From assembly GCF_042647165.1 (NCBI RefSeq), contig NZ_JBHRUV010000017.1: DNA of 64,000 nucleotides; one strand, 5' to 3'. This document shows, in pieces, positions 44,968 to 53,858 of this stretch (positions are counted from its first letter, which is position 1; every line of letters starts with the position of its first letter). A program made the translations under genes and the position numbers. The notes under the pieces were generated by a model. That model searched no databases. It had not been told where the DNA came from and was given only the letters and a program-made list of their open reading frames with translations. The DNA comes from Camelimonas abortus (GTDB lineage Bacteria > Pseudomonadota > Alphaproteobacteria > Rhizobiales > Beijerinckiaceae).

Positions 44968-45474
44968 GACGGGGCGGACAGGCTGGCCGGTCCGCCGCCG
45001 CCCGGCGGCGCGTCTTCGGGGGAGTTTCTTGACTCGGCGGCCGTTCTGGCCCATCAAGCGCCAATTGCCCGAACGACCCGTTCGAGAGCCGCCGACCGGC
45101 AGGGGCCTGTGACAGGTTCTCCGGAGGTCAACGTCCGACAGCGCGTTGCGCCCTCGGGCGCCGCACGCGTTTGCGCGAACGGACTGGCCGGAAGCGGGGC
45201 GGCGGGGCTCCGGAGCAGGCGGGCGTCCCGCGCATGCGCGCAGGGCGGCCGGACGGAAAACAGCTGGGGCGCGGGGCGGTTCGCCGCCAGAAGGATACTG
45301 ACCGTTGCGCAGGATCGCACACACTTCCGGAACGGGACGCGGCCGGCGCGGCGTGATGCTGCGTCATGGCTCCGCGCCGGCGGCGGCTGCGACCGCTTTG
45401 GCCGGCCGCGCCGCGCATCGCCACCGGAGCGCGCCGGCCTGGCGCCGCGCTGAAACAGCGGGGATTTCCGAATA
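44968..45474. other. Spacer upstream of ffh, no gene seen
   Basis: About 500 bases, GC-rich, with shadow frames only. A 5-bp inverted repeat CGAAC-GACCC-GTTCG occurs near 45068-45082. The ffh operon promoter is expected here but not identified. Confidence 0.4.
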
Positions 45475-47043
45475 ATGTTCGAGAGCCTTTCCGAAAAACT
45501 GTCCGGCATTCTCGACCAGCTCACCCGCCGCGGCGCGCTGTCGGAAGCAGACGTCAACGCCGCGCTGCGGGAGGTGCGCCGGGCGCTGCTGGAGGCAGAC
45601 GTCGCCCTTGAGGTGGTGCGCTCCTTCACGGACCGGGTGCGTAACCGCGCCGTGGGCGCCGAGGTGATCCGCTCGGTCACGCCGGGCCAGATGGTGGTCA
45701 AGATCGTCCATGACGAGCTGGTCGCCATGCTGGGCGCCGAGGGCGAGACGCTGGACCTCAACGCCGCCCCGCCGGTGGCGGTCCTGATGGTTGGTCTGCA
45801 GGGTTCGGGCAAGACCACCACCACCGCCAAGATCGCCCGCCGCCTGACGGAGCGGAACAGGCGCAAGGTGCTGATGGCCTCGCTGGACACCCGCCGTCCG
45901 GCCGCCATGGAGCAGCTGGCGGTGCTGGGCGAGCAGGTGGGCGTGGCGACGCTGCCGATCGTGCCGGGCCAGAACGCCGTGCAGATCGCGAAGCGCGCCC
46001 TGGAGGCGGCGCGCCTCGGCGGTTACGACGTGGTGATGCTGGACACCGCCGGCCGCGTCACCATCGACGAGGAGCTGATGGACGAGGTCGCCCAGGTGAA
46101 GGCGGCCACGAATCCGCATGAGGTGCTGCTCGTCGCCGACGCCCTCACCGGCCAGGACGCGGTGAACACCGCCCGCGCCTTCGACAGCAAGGTGGGCGTC
46201 ACCGGCATCGTGCTCACCCGCATGGACGGCGACGGCCGCGGCGGCGCGGCGCTCTCCATGCGCGCCGTCACCGGCAAGCCGATCAAGCTGGTCGGCGCCG
46301 GAGAAAAGATCGACGCCCTCGAGGAATTCCATCCCCAGCGCGTGGCCAGCCGCATTCTCGGCATGGGCGACATCGTCTCGCTCGTGGAGAAGGCGGCCGA
46401 GACCATCGACGCCGAGAAGGCCCAGCGCATCGCCGACAAGATGCGCAAGGGCAAGTTCGATCTGGAGGACATGGCCGAGCAGCTCGCCCAGATGGAGAAG
46501 GTGGGCGGCATGAAGGGCGTGCTCGGCATGCTGCCCGGCATGGGCAAGATCCGCGCCCAGATCGAGCAGGCCAATATCGACGACAGCATTTTCCGCCGCC
46601 AGCGGGCCATCATCCTGTCGATGACCCCGCAGGAGCGGCGCAATCCGGAGATCCTCAAGGCTTCCCGCAAGAAGCGCGTCGCCGCCGGCGCCGGCGTGAA
46701 GGTGGAGGACGTGAACCGCCTGCTCAAGCAGCACCGGCAGATGGCCGAGGTGATGAAGTCCATGGGCAAGGGCGGTCGCGGCGGGCTGGGGGCCGCGCTC
46801 GGCAACCTGTTCGGCATTGGCGGCGGCGGCATGCCGGGCGGCATGCCGGGGCTGCCGCCGGGCGGCCCCACGCCGGAAATGCTGGCCGAGGCGCAGAAGG
46901 CGCTGGGCCAGATGGGCAAGGGCGGGAAGATGCCGGCGCTGCCGGCGGATCTGGGCAAGGCGCTCAAGGGCGGCCTGCCCGGCCTGCCCGGCGCCGGGCC
47001 GCTCGGCGGCCTCGGCAGGCTTCCGTTCGGAAAGAAGAAATGA
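45475..47043 (+). CDS. ffh: Signal recognition particle protein Ffh
   Basis: SRP54 GTPase that binds signal sequences and 4.5S RNA and docks with FtsY. Length 522 aa. The N domain (FESLSEKLSGILDQLTRRG) precedes the G domain with P-loop GLQGSGKTTTTAK near residue 105, DTAGR and TRMDGDGRGGAAL; the C-terminal M domain is Met-rich with the RNA-binding region MTPQERRNPEILKASRKKRVAAG and a Gly/Met/Pro tail. It leads the ffh-rpsP-rimM-trmD run, classic for proteobacteria. Confidence 0.98.
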   Translation: MFESLSEKLSGILDQLTRRGALSEADVNAALREVRRALLEADVALEVVRSFTDRVRNRAVGAEVIRSVTPGQMVVKIVHDELVAMLGAEGETLDLNAAPPVAVLMVGLQGSGKTTTTAKIARRLTERNRRKVLMASLDTRRPAAMEQLAVLGEQVGVATLPIVPGQNAVQIAKRALEAARLGGYDVVMLDTAGRVTIDEELMDEVAQVKAATNPHEVLLVADALTGQDAVNTARAFDSKVGVTGIVLTRMDGDGRGGAALSMRAVTGKPIKLVGAGEKIDALEEFHPQRVASRILGMGDIVSLVEKAAETIDAEKAQRIADKMRKGKFDLEDMAEQLAQMEKVGGMKGVLGMLPGMGKIRAQIEQANIDDSIFRRQRAIILSMTPQERRNPEILKASRKKRVAAGAGVKVEDVNRLLKQHRQMAEVMKSMGKGGRGGLGAALGNLFGIGGGGMPGGMPGLPPGGPTPEMLAEAQKALGQMGKGGKMPALPADLGKALKGGLPGLPGAGPLGGLGRLPFGKKK

Positions 47044-47064
47044 CGCGCGTCTGACGGCGCGCGT
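47043..47064 (+). terminator. Hairpin at the ffh stop, possible attenuator
   Basis: A 7-bp stem ACGCGCG/CGCGCGT with an 8-base loop begins in the ffh stop codon. No T tract follows, and the next gene rpsP is in the same direction, so at most this would modulate read-through. Confidence 0.25.
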
Positions 47065-47134
47065 TCCAGGCCCGGCGCAGGTTGCTGCGGCGGGCGAACC
47101 CAACAGGACAAGAGCACTTTTTCAGGAGTAACCA

Positions 47135-47500
47135 ATGGCTCTCAAGATCCGTCTCGCCCGCGGCGGCGCCAAGAAGCGTCCGTTCTACCGCATCGTGGTC
47201 GCCGACTCCCGCTCCCCGCGTGACGGCCGTTTCATCGATCGCCTCGGCTCCTATGACCCGCTGAAGGCCAAAGACGCCGCCGACCGCGTGGTGCTGGACG
47301 TGGAGAAGGCGAAGGCGTGGCTGGCCAGGGGCGCCCAGCCGACCGACCGCGTGCTGCGTTTCCTTGACGCCGCCGGCGTCCTGAAGCGCCCGGCCCGCAA
47401 CAACCCGAAGAAGGGCGAGCCTGGCCAGAAGGCCCGGGAGCGCGCCGCCGCCGCCGCCGAGGCCGCCGCTGCGGCCGCCGGCGAAGAGGCCTCCGCGTAA
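47135..47500 (+). CDS. rpsP: 30S ribosomal protein S16
   Basis: Small-subunit protein S16, 121 aa, with family start MALKIRLARGGAKKRPFYRIVVADSRSP split over the first 28 residues, then GRFIDRLGSYDP. The last ~35 residues are a Lys/Glu/Ala-rich extension usual in alphaproteobacteria. ATG follows CAGGAG with a 6-base spacer. It sits between ffh and rimM. Confidence 0.98.
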   Translation: MALKIRLARGGAKKRPFYRIVVADSRSPRDGRFIDRLGSYDPLKAKDAADRVVLDVEKAKAWLARGAQPTDRVLRFLDAAGVLKRPARNNPKKGEPGQKARERAAAAAEAAAAAAGEEASA

Positions 47501-47506
47501 TCCGCC

Positions 47507-48211
47507 ATGGCCAGACGGTTCCGTGCGCCGCCCGCCGGGCAGGCATCTGACAGCCCCGCTCCTGCCTCCGGAAATGGCGCCGGGGCGCGCGCCGCCCCGC
47601 AGGGCGGGCGCACGGAAGCGCGCGGACCTGCCGCCCGCACGCCGGAAGGACATGTGGTGGTGGCCGAATTCGGCCGCGCCCATGGCGTGCGGGGCGAGCT
47701 GCGGCTCAAGTCGTGGACGGCGGATCCCGCCGCCGTCGCCGGTTATTCGCCGCTCGTCCTCGCGGACGGGCGGGAGATCGTGATCACCGGCATGCGGCCG
47801 GCGCCAGGCGGCGAACATGACATGTTCGTCGTCTCGGTGCAGGGCGTTGCGGACCGCGCCGCGGCCGAAGCGCTGGCGCGCCAGCGGCTGTTCATGCCGC
47901 GCGGGCGCCTGCCGCAGCTTGAGGACGAAGACGAATTCTACCTTGCCGATCTCGTCGGCCTCGCCGTCGAAACCGCGGCTGGCGAGCGGCTCGGCGAGGT
48001 GGTCGCGGTGCATGATTTTGGCGCCGGCGACGTGGTGGAGATCCGCCCGCCGGCCAGCCCCGGCAATCCGCGCCGGTCCACGGCGATGGTGGCGTTCACC
48101 CGCGATTTCGTGCCGGTGGTCGACATCGCCGGCGGCCGGCTGGTGGTGTCCGTCAATCCCTTTGCGAAAGACGGCGACTCCCGGCCGGAGCCGGATGACG
48201 CGGAGGACTGA
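47507..48211 (+). CDS. rimM: Ribosome maturation factor RimM
   Basis: Assists 30S assembly near the head and binds S19. The conserved part starts VVVAEFGRAHGVRGELRLKSW with the PRC-barrel region DEDEFYLADLVGLAVET and DVVEIRPP later. As annotated the protein is 234 aa with a ~48-residue Ala/Pro/Gly N-terminus that lacks homology; a GTG at 47654 preceded by GGAAGGACAT is a good alternative start and would give a protein of usual size. The rpsP stop is 6 bases upstream. Confidence 0.93.
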   Translation: MARRFRAPPAGQASDSPAPASGNGAGARAAPQGGRTEARGPAARTPEGHVVVAEFGRAHGVRGELRLKSWTADPAAVAGYSPLVLADGREIVITGMRPAPGGEHDMFVVSVQGVADRAAAEALARQRLFMPRGRLPQLEDEDEFYLADLVGLAVETAAGERLGEVVAVHDFGAGDVVEIRPPASPGNPRRSTAMVAFTRDFVPVVDIAGGRLVVSVNPFAKDGDSRPEPDDAED

Positions 48212-48254
48212 GCGGCGCGCGGCGTCGCCAGCAGGGGGCGAACGGTTGGACGGC

Positions 48255-48995
48255 ATGGTTTCCGGAACTGATGACGAAACGCGGGCGGCGCCCGCGCGCA
48301 CGCCGTGGCGGGCCACGGTGCTGACCCTGTATCCGGAAATGTTTCCGGGACCGGTGGGCGTCTCCCTCGCAGGGGACGCGCTGTCGCGCGGCCTGTGGAG
48401 TCTCGAGACCCGCAACATCCGCGATCATGGCCTCGGCCGTCATCGCGCCGTGGACGACACGCCCTTCGGCGGCGGCCCCGGCATGGTGCTGCGCGCCGAC
48501 GTGCTGGCGGCGGCGATCGACGCCGCCACGCCGGCGGGCGATTGCCGCCCGCGCCTGCTGATGTCGCCTCGAGGCCGCCCCCTCACCCAGAAGCGTGTGC
48601 GCGAGCTGGCGGCGGGCCCTGGCGTCATCATGGTCTGCGGCCGGTTCGAGGGCGTGGACGAACGCGTCGTCGAGGGCCGCAATCTCGAGGAAGTGTCGAT
48701 CGGCGACTACATCCTCTCCGGGGGCGAAATGGCGGCGCTGGTGATTCTCGACGCCTGCGTGCGGCTGATCCCCGGCGTCATGGGCGCCTTCACCTCCGCC
48801 GGCGAGGAGAGCTTCGAGAACGGCCTGCTGGAGTATCCCCACTACACGCGGCCCCGCTCCTGGGAGGGGCGCGACGTGCCTGAAGTGCTGATGTCCGGCG
48901 ATCACGGGCGCATCGAGCGCTGGCGCCGGCAGCAGTCGCTGGCCATCACCCGCGAGCGCCGGCCGGACCTGCTGGCGGCCTCCGGCCCGGCCTGA
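48255..48995 (+). CDS. trmD: tRNA (guanine-N1-)-methyltransferase
   Basis: Makes m1G37 in tRNAs reading CCN, CUN and CGG. Length 246 aa. SPOUT knot motifs are visible: LTLYPEMFPGP, GLGRHRAVDDTPFGGGPGMVL, VCGRFEGVDERVVE and SIGDYILSGGEMAALVILDA. The ATG before VSGTDDE is used; TTG three codons upstream is an alternative. In most relatives rplS follows trmD; here the next gene is a thioesterase instead. Confidence 0.96.
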   Translation: MVSGTDDETRAAPARTPWRATVLTLYPEMFPGPVGVSLAGDALSRGLWSLETRNIRDHGLGRHRAVDDTPFGGGPGMVLRADVLAAAIDAATPAGDCRPRLLMSPRGRPLTQKRVRELAAGPGVIMVCGRFEGVDERVVEGRNLEEVSIGDYILSGGEMAALVILDACVRLIPGVMGAFTSAGEESFENGLLEYPHYTRPRSWEGRDVPEVLMSGDHGRIERWRRQQSLAITRERRPDLLAASGPA

Positions 48996-49014
48996 TCCGT
49001 TTCCGGAGCATTCC

Positions 49015-49467
49015 ATGCGCGTGAGCAGCATCCCCGGCCGGCGTTCGCTGGCGACCTATCCGTTCCGGATCCGCATCCGGGCCGCCTACGGCGATCTCGA
49101 CGCCAACCATCACATCAACAATGTGGCGCTGTCGCGCTTCGTGGAGGAAGCCTGCGCCAGCCTGAACATGCAGGTGTTCGGCGAGGACGTGGTGGTGCGC
49201 CCGTCCGGCGGCGTGCAGCTGCTTACCGCCTCGGTGAGCATCGATTTCGTCGCCCAGGGACATTATCCGGGCGAGGTGGTGGCCGCCGCCGGCGTCGCCG
49301 CCATCGGCCGCTCCTCCTTCATTTACGCCACCGCCCTGTTCCAGCCGGAGCGCTGCATCGCCGTGGCCCAGACCACCCTCGTTTACGCGCGGGACGGCGC
49401 GGGCGTCCCCGTTCCGCAGACGGTGCGCGCCGCCATGGAGCCCTGGCTGTTGCGGGCGGCGGCCTGA
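49015..49467 (+). CDS. Acyl-CoA thioesterase, hotdog fold
   Basis: A 150-aa 4HBT-type thioesterase. The catalytic region YGDLDANHHINNVALSRFVEEA carries the Asp expected for the FcbC/YbgC-like group; a central VSIDFVAQGHYPGEVVAAAG strand follows. It hydrolyses an acyl-CoA of unknown type. It begins 20 bases after the trmD stop and may be cotranscribed. Confidence 0.88.
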   Translation: MRVSSIPGRRSLATYPFRIRIRAAYGDLDANHHINNVALSRFVEEACASLNMQVFGEDVVVRPSGGVQLLTASVSIDFVAQGHYPGEVVAAAGVAAIGRSSFIYATALFQPERCIAVAQTTLVYARDGAGVPVPQTVRAAMEPWLLRAAA

Positions 49468-49575
49468 TCATGTCCGGCCTTTCCGCCATTTACTTCCTGG
49501 TCACGTTCTTGCCGTAAATCGGGGCGACACGGCGTGTCGCCGCGCGCACCGTCGCAAACCGGCAACCGGGGTCCC

Positions 49576-49665
49576 ATGGCTGTGAACACCCTCTGCTACA
49601 TGCTGATCGCCTTTGTGACGCTCGCGCTTGTTCTGGTCCCGCGACTGTTGCCGGCGATCGGCTGA
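49576..49665 (+). CDS. Possible 29-aa single-helix membrane peptide
   Basis: ATG GCT GTG AAC opens a 29-codon frame whose product is almost entirely one hydrophobic helix (YMLIAFVTLALVLVPRLLP). A GGGG stretch lies a few bases upstream. Short bacterial membrane peptides of this kind exist, but chance cannot be excluded in DNA of this composition. Confidence 0.35.
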   Translation: MAVNTLCYMLIAFVTLALVLVPRLLPAIG

Positions 49666-49811
49666 CCGGCGGGCCCTTCTTCCTTTCCGCATCCGCATGA
49701 ATCCGCCTGCCGCCGCGGCGTCACGCGCCGGCAGCCGCCGGCGCGCGCCTCTGCGGCTTGCGGCGCTGGTCCGGCGCATTGCGCCGGACGCAGGAGTTGC
49801 AGGCTTGGACC
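49666..49811. other. Spacer with no recognisable feature
   Basis: GC-rich DNA between the possible micro-gene and the dyad pair. Nothing supported is seen. Confidence 0.4.
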
Positions 49812-49862
49812 ATGTCATATTTGCATGACATAGTCGATTGTTGCGTCAGATTTCAGTCTGAC
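49812..49862. promoter_or_regulatory. Pair of dyads upstream of a small hypothetical gene
   Basis: Two perfect inverted repeats lie side by side: ATGTCAT-N6-ATGACAT (49812-49831) and GTCAGA-N6-TCTGAC (49845-49862). Their centres are 32 bases apart, about three helical turns, so two dimers would sit on the same face. The first lies within the spacer of a possible promoter (TTGGAC, 17 bases, ACATAG). The shared GTCA/TGAC half-sites suggest one regulator. Confidence 0.5.
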
Positions 49863-49957
49863 ATGCCGTGACCGCATGTACGTTTTGCGGTCTTCGCATG
49901 TCTGCGGCGCGAGAAGCCGGTGCGTGGCCGGGCGGGGCGTGATATAGGGAGCGCGCC

Positions 49958-50266
49958 ATGTCCAGACCTGCACTGATTATCGACAAGAAGCGCGAAGACC
50001 TGCCTCCGCTGCGGGTGCGCCACGAGCCGCCGACCATTGAGGAGGCGCTGGCCGCGGTCGCCGACCTGTCGCAGGATCCGGAGGAGCGCATCGCTCTTGC
50101 GGCCAGCCTCATGGGCGTCAGCGTCGATGACGTGCGCCCCGTGGCCGCCGCGCTGGCGCGCGTGAAGCCCAAACGCGTGCTCACGGTCACCACCCGCTCC
50201 AGCGCTGCCCGCCAGGTGGTGGTGGAGCGCCGCAAGCCGCGCGTCAGTCTCGCCAGCCTGCGCTGA
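49958..50266 (+). CDS. Hypothetical protein, 102 aa
   Basis: A small basic cytosolic protein. The N-terminal half is Pro/charged (ALIIDKKREDLPPLRVRHEPP), the middle an amphipathic helical part (IEEALAAVADLSQDPEERIALAASLMGVSVDDVR) and the end Arg/Lys/Val-rich (KPKRVLTVTTRSSAARQVVVERRKPR). I do not recognise the family. The upstream dyad pair indicates regulated expression. Its last 23 bases overlap the end of the convergent glycosyltransferase gene. Confidence 0.72.
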   Translation: MSRPALIIDKKREDLPPLRVRHEPPTIEEALAAVADLSQDPEERIALAASLMGVSVDDVRPVAAALARVKPKRVLTVTTRSSAARQVVVERRKPRVSLASLR

Positions 50267-51727
50267 CCGCGCCGGCCGCCGGATCGCGGCCCGCCGCGCC
50301 GTCATCCGCCGTTTTTGCCTGCGCCGCCGCCGGGCGTGCGGTCGCCCCGGCGACCACGCTTCCCCAGACGTCGTCCGGCGGCGGCGTCCCTTCAATGATT
50401 CTGGCGATCCGGTCCAGATTGCGCGTCCGGTCGAACAGGCGCGCAAGCCGCCGGCGCGCGGCCGCGCGCTCCTGGTCTCCGGCCTGCGCCAGGGCCTCCT
50501 TCACGGCCGCGGCCACGGCGTCCGGCTCCGGGGGCAGAGCGTGGCGGCGGCGCCGAGAAAACGGCCGGCGAACGAATCCGCCGTCGCCGTCGCCACCACC
50601 GGCCGGCCGCTGGCCAGCATGGCCCCGAGCCGTGACGGCAGCGCCAGATCGTCAAACGCCGGGTCCAGCGGCAGCACGTGCGCGTCGGCGAAATGCATCA
50701 GCGTCGGCAACAGCGGCTCGGGCTGCGGCGGCATCCACCTGAACGCCGGAACCTCCCGCGCCGCCCGCCGCGCCTCCTCCGCCAGGGGGCCTTCTCCCGC
50801 CAGCACGATCACGGCGCCGTCGTCATCGCGCAGCCTGCGCGCCGCTTCGATGAGCAGCCCGGGGGTGTGCTTGCGGTTGATGGCGCCGGCGCACAGGACG
50901 ACCCGCTGCTCCGGCCGCAGGCCGAGCCGGCTCCGCCAGCGGGCCGCCGTCGCCGGGTCGCCTCCGGCGGCGATGGCGTCGATGTCGGCCCAGTTGGGGC
51001 AGATGTGGACGCGATCCGGCGCCACGCCGCCTGCCGCCAGCCGCGCCGCCATGGCTTGCGACAGGGTGATGATGGCGTCCGCCCGCCGGCGCGCCCGCTG
51101 CAGGATCCGGACGGGCAAGGGCGCGCGCCGCCAGCCGGCTGCGAACGCTTCCGGCTCCAGGTCATGGACATGCAGCGCCAGCCGCGCGCCCGCCACCCGC
51201 GCCGCCGCCAGCGCCGGAAACAGGGCCAACAGCGTCGGTTCGGCGCATAGCGTCAGATGCGGGCGCCGCCGCGCCCCGAGCCACAGGATCACCGGCGCGG
51301 CGGCGAGGGCGAAGCCGAGCGGCGGCGCCAGCCTCCGCCAGCCGGCGACCCGCCGGGGCAGCGGCAGGGGGCATCGGATAACGCGCACCCCGTCCCGGGT
51401 TTCCGTCGCGTACCGGTTGCGGTAGCCGTCGGCGCGCCACGGGCCCGTGCGCCAGCAGGGGTAGTGCGGCGGCGCCGTCACCACGGTCACGGCGTGGCCG
51501 CGCGCGGCGAGCGCGGCGGCGGTCTCGGCGGCGTAGCGGCCGACGCCGACGGTTTCCGGCGCGTAATTCATGGCGATGACCAGCACCCGCAGCTTCTTCC
51601 GGCCGGCCGAGCCAGGATCGCCGCCCGTGCCCGCCGGCGGGGCGTCCCGCTGCGTCGCGGGCCGCTCCTGCGCTGGCGCGCCGGCGCGCCGGCCAGGCAG
51701 GCCGCAGTGTCCGTCCGCGTCAGTCAT
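50244..51727 (-). pseudogene. WcaI-like glycosyltransferase, single frameshift
   Basis: GT4-family glycosyltransferase resembling colanic-acid WcaI, acting on lipid-linked sugar at the inner membrane. The N-part is strong: LRVLVIAMNYAPETVGVGRYAAETAAAL, then VVTAPPHYPCW, LHVHDLEPEAF and the nucleotide-sugar-binding VVLCAGAINRKHTPGLLIEAARRL. At a 5-G run (50530-50534) the frame breaks after AATLCP; in the other frame the end PDAVAAAVKEALAQAGDQER through IARIIEG continues. One extra G restores 494 aa with the natural PPEPDAV joint. Start ATG overlaps the Wzc-like gene end (ATGACTGA). Confidence 0.8.
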
Positions 51728-53858
51728 GGAAATAGCCGTGCAGCGCGCCCGCGCCATGGCTGGCGAAGGGGCCGGAGCCCGGCAGGCGGCTGAAATCGAC
51801 CTGCGTCAGCATGACGGCGCAGGGCTTGCCCGCCCTTCTTATGCGCGCCGCCGCATCCACCGCCGCCAGGCGCGGCGTACGCGCCCAGCGCACGGCGAGC
51901 ACGGCTACGTCCGCCGACTGCAGCACCGCGGCGGCGTCTTCGGTCACGTCCAGCGGCGGCGCGTCGACGATCACCTCATCGAACACGCCTGTTAGCCGGC
52001 GCAGTAATGGTCCGACCGCAAGGTCGGCGAGGGAAAGCGCGCAGGTCCCGTCGCCGACGCCGGCCGGCGTCACCGTCAGGCCCGCGCGCCGGACGCTGGC
52101 TTCGGCGAAAATCGCCGTTTGCTGGAGCATGTCGAGCAGGCCGCAATGGGCCTGCAGGCCGAAATAGTCGCTGAGCCCGGCGCGGCGCGGGTCGGCGTCC
52201 ACCAGCAGCGTCCGCCGCCCGGCGGCGAGCATGGTCAGGCCGAGGCCGATGGCGGTGGTGGTCTTGCCCTCGCCTGGTCCGGCGGAGGTGACCAGCACGA
52301 TGCGGCCGCGCCGGCGCGGCCCGTGTCCCAGGCCGCCGGAGCACGGCGCCATCCGCGGACCGGGCCGCGCCGCGACCGCGGGGCAGGAGTCCACCAGCTG
52401 GCGCAGCGCGCGGAACCCTTCGGCGAAACGTGACTGCGGCCGCACCGCCACGACCGTGGCCGGGTGCATGACATGGCCCCGCGCCGTTCGCGCTTCGGGA
52501 CGCAACAGCGGCGCCGCGGCGATCCGCTCCACCTCAAGATCGTGGGCGAGGAGCCGGGCCGACAGACAGGGATCACGCATGCGCATGTGCAGGGCGGCGC
52601 CCAGCAGGGCGAGCGCGCCGCCGGCCGCCACGCCCAGCGACAGGGCGACGGCCGGCCGGGGCAGCGCCGGGGCGTCCTCCGCCGTCGCCGGCGACATGAC
52701 GCGCGCGGCGGGGGCGTCGGTCGCGCCGGCGAGCTGCGCCGCGTGCAGCTGCGTCAGCGCCTGGTCATAGGCGGCGCGGCTGGCGGCGGCCTGGCGCTCC
52801 AGCTCGCGCAGGCGCGCCACGGCGCCGGACGCCTCCTGCCCCCCGCGCGCGTTCAGGGCCTCGCGCAGCTCCTGCTCCCGCCGCTCCGCTTCGGCGACCT
52901 GCATGCGCAGCGCCCTCGCGAACCGCTCCCGCTCGGCCCGGATCGCCCGGCTGACCGCGCCGATCTGCGCCCGGATCGCCCTGCGCTCCGGACTTTGCGC
53001 CGTGTAGCGGCCGGCGAGCGCCGCCTCCTCCCGCGCCAGCGCCGTCATCTGGTGCTGCAGGGAGCGCATCTCCGGCGTCGCCACGCCGCCGTCGGCATGG
53101 AGTTCCTCTGTGGGGCGCAACTGCTCCAGGCGTGCTTTCGCCTTCAGCGTGGCGGCGCGCGCCTGCGCGAGCCGCTCGTTAAGCAGCGCGAGCTGGCGGT
53201 CGCCAAGGCTGGCGCCGGCCTCCCCCTCCGGCGCGAGGCCATGCTGGCGGCGCCACTGTGCTGCGGCCGCCTCCGTTTCGCGAACACGCTCCGCCAGTTC
53301 CGGCAATCTTGCATTTAGCTGGCTTACAAGCCTGTTCGCCATCTCCCTGCGCGACGCCAGCCGCTCCGCCGTCCATGCTCCGGCGACGGCGTCGGCGATC
53401 CGCAGCGCGAGGGCAGGGGACCTGGCCTTCGCCGTGATGCGCCACACCAGGGTGCGCGGCAGGCGCCGCACGCTCACGCAGCCGCGCAGCTGCAGGACCG
53501 TCAGCTCATCCCCCGTCTCCGCCAGCATCGCTGCGGCGCGGGCGAGAACGGGTTGCGACGTGGCCATGACTCCCTGGTTTTCGATGATCCCCTCGGAGAC
53601 GGCGGCCGACGGGCTGGCGCCGGCGCTCCCGGGGGGCGTTCCGGTGAGTTCGACGTCGGTCGAGGCGCGCCAGACGGGCGGGAACGCCAGCAGGAAAAGG
53701 CACGCGGCGATCATGCCCGCGGCCGCCCCCGCCAGAACCGTCCGGTGATGCAGCAGCAGATGCGTCCACAGCGGCGGCGCGACGGCGTGCTCCGGCGCGC
53801 TTTGGCGGGCGGCGTCGGCGGGGGCGGGTGTTGCGGAGAGCGGGAGCATGACGGTCAT
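51720..53858 (-). CDS. Wzc/GumC-like polysaccharide chain-length kinase
   Basis: A 712-aa inner-membrane protein: Wzz domain with helix 1 at about residues 40-62, a long Arg/Glu/Ala coiled-coil periplasmic part, helix 2 near 405-430, and a cytosolic BY-kinase domain. Kinase motifs: Walker A SAGPGEGKTTTAIGLGL near 524, Walker A' LLVDADPRR, Walker B EVIVDAPPLD. The C-terminus has only one Tyr (HGYFHD), not the usual Tyr-rich tail. It controls chain length and export with the Wza-like protein. A single open frame joins it to the gene upstream, but that join is a frameshift artefact (see Wzy-like entry). Its ATG overlaps the Wzy-like stop as ATGA. Confidence 0.88.
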   Translation of the reverse strand: MTVMLPLSATPAPADAARQSAPEHAVAPPLWTHLLLHHRTVLAGAAAGMIAACLFLLAFPPVWRASTDVELTGTPPGSAGASPSAAVSEGIIENQGVMATSQPVLARAAAMLAETGDELTVLQLRGCVSVRRLPRTLVWRITAKARSPALALRIADAVAGAWTAERLASRREMANRLVSQLNARLPELAERVRETEAAAAQWRRQHGLAPEGEAGASLGDRQLALLNERLAQARAATLKAKARLEQLRPTEELHADGGVATPEMRSLQHQMTALAREEAALAGRYTAQSPERRAIRAQIGAVSRAIRAERERFARALRMQVAEAERREQELREALNARGGQEASGAVARLRELERQAAASRAAYDQALTQLHAAQLAGATDAPAARVMSPATAEDAPALPRPAVALSLGVAAGGALALLGAALHMRMRDPCLSARLLAHDLEVERIAAAPLLRPEARTARGHVMHPATVVAVRPQSRFAEGFRALRQLVDSCPAVAARPGPRMAPCSGGLGHGPRRRGRIVLVTSAGPGEGKTTTAIGLGLTMLAAGRRTLLVDADPRRAGLSDYFGLQAHCGLLDMLQQTAIFAEASVRRAGLTVTPAGVGDGTCALSLADLAVGPLLRRLTGVFDEVIVDAPPLDVTEDAAAVLQSADVAVLAVRWARTPRLAAVDAAARIRRAGKPCAVMLTQVDFSRLPGSGPFASHGAGALHGYFHD

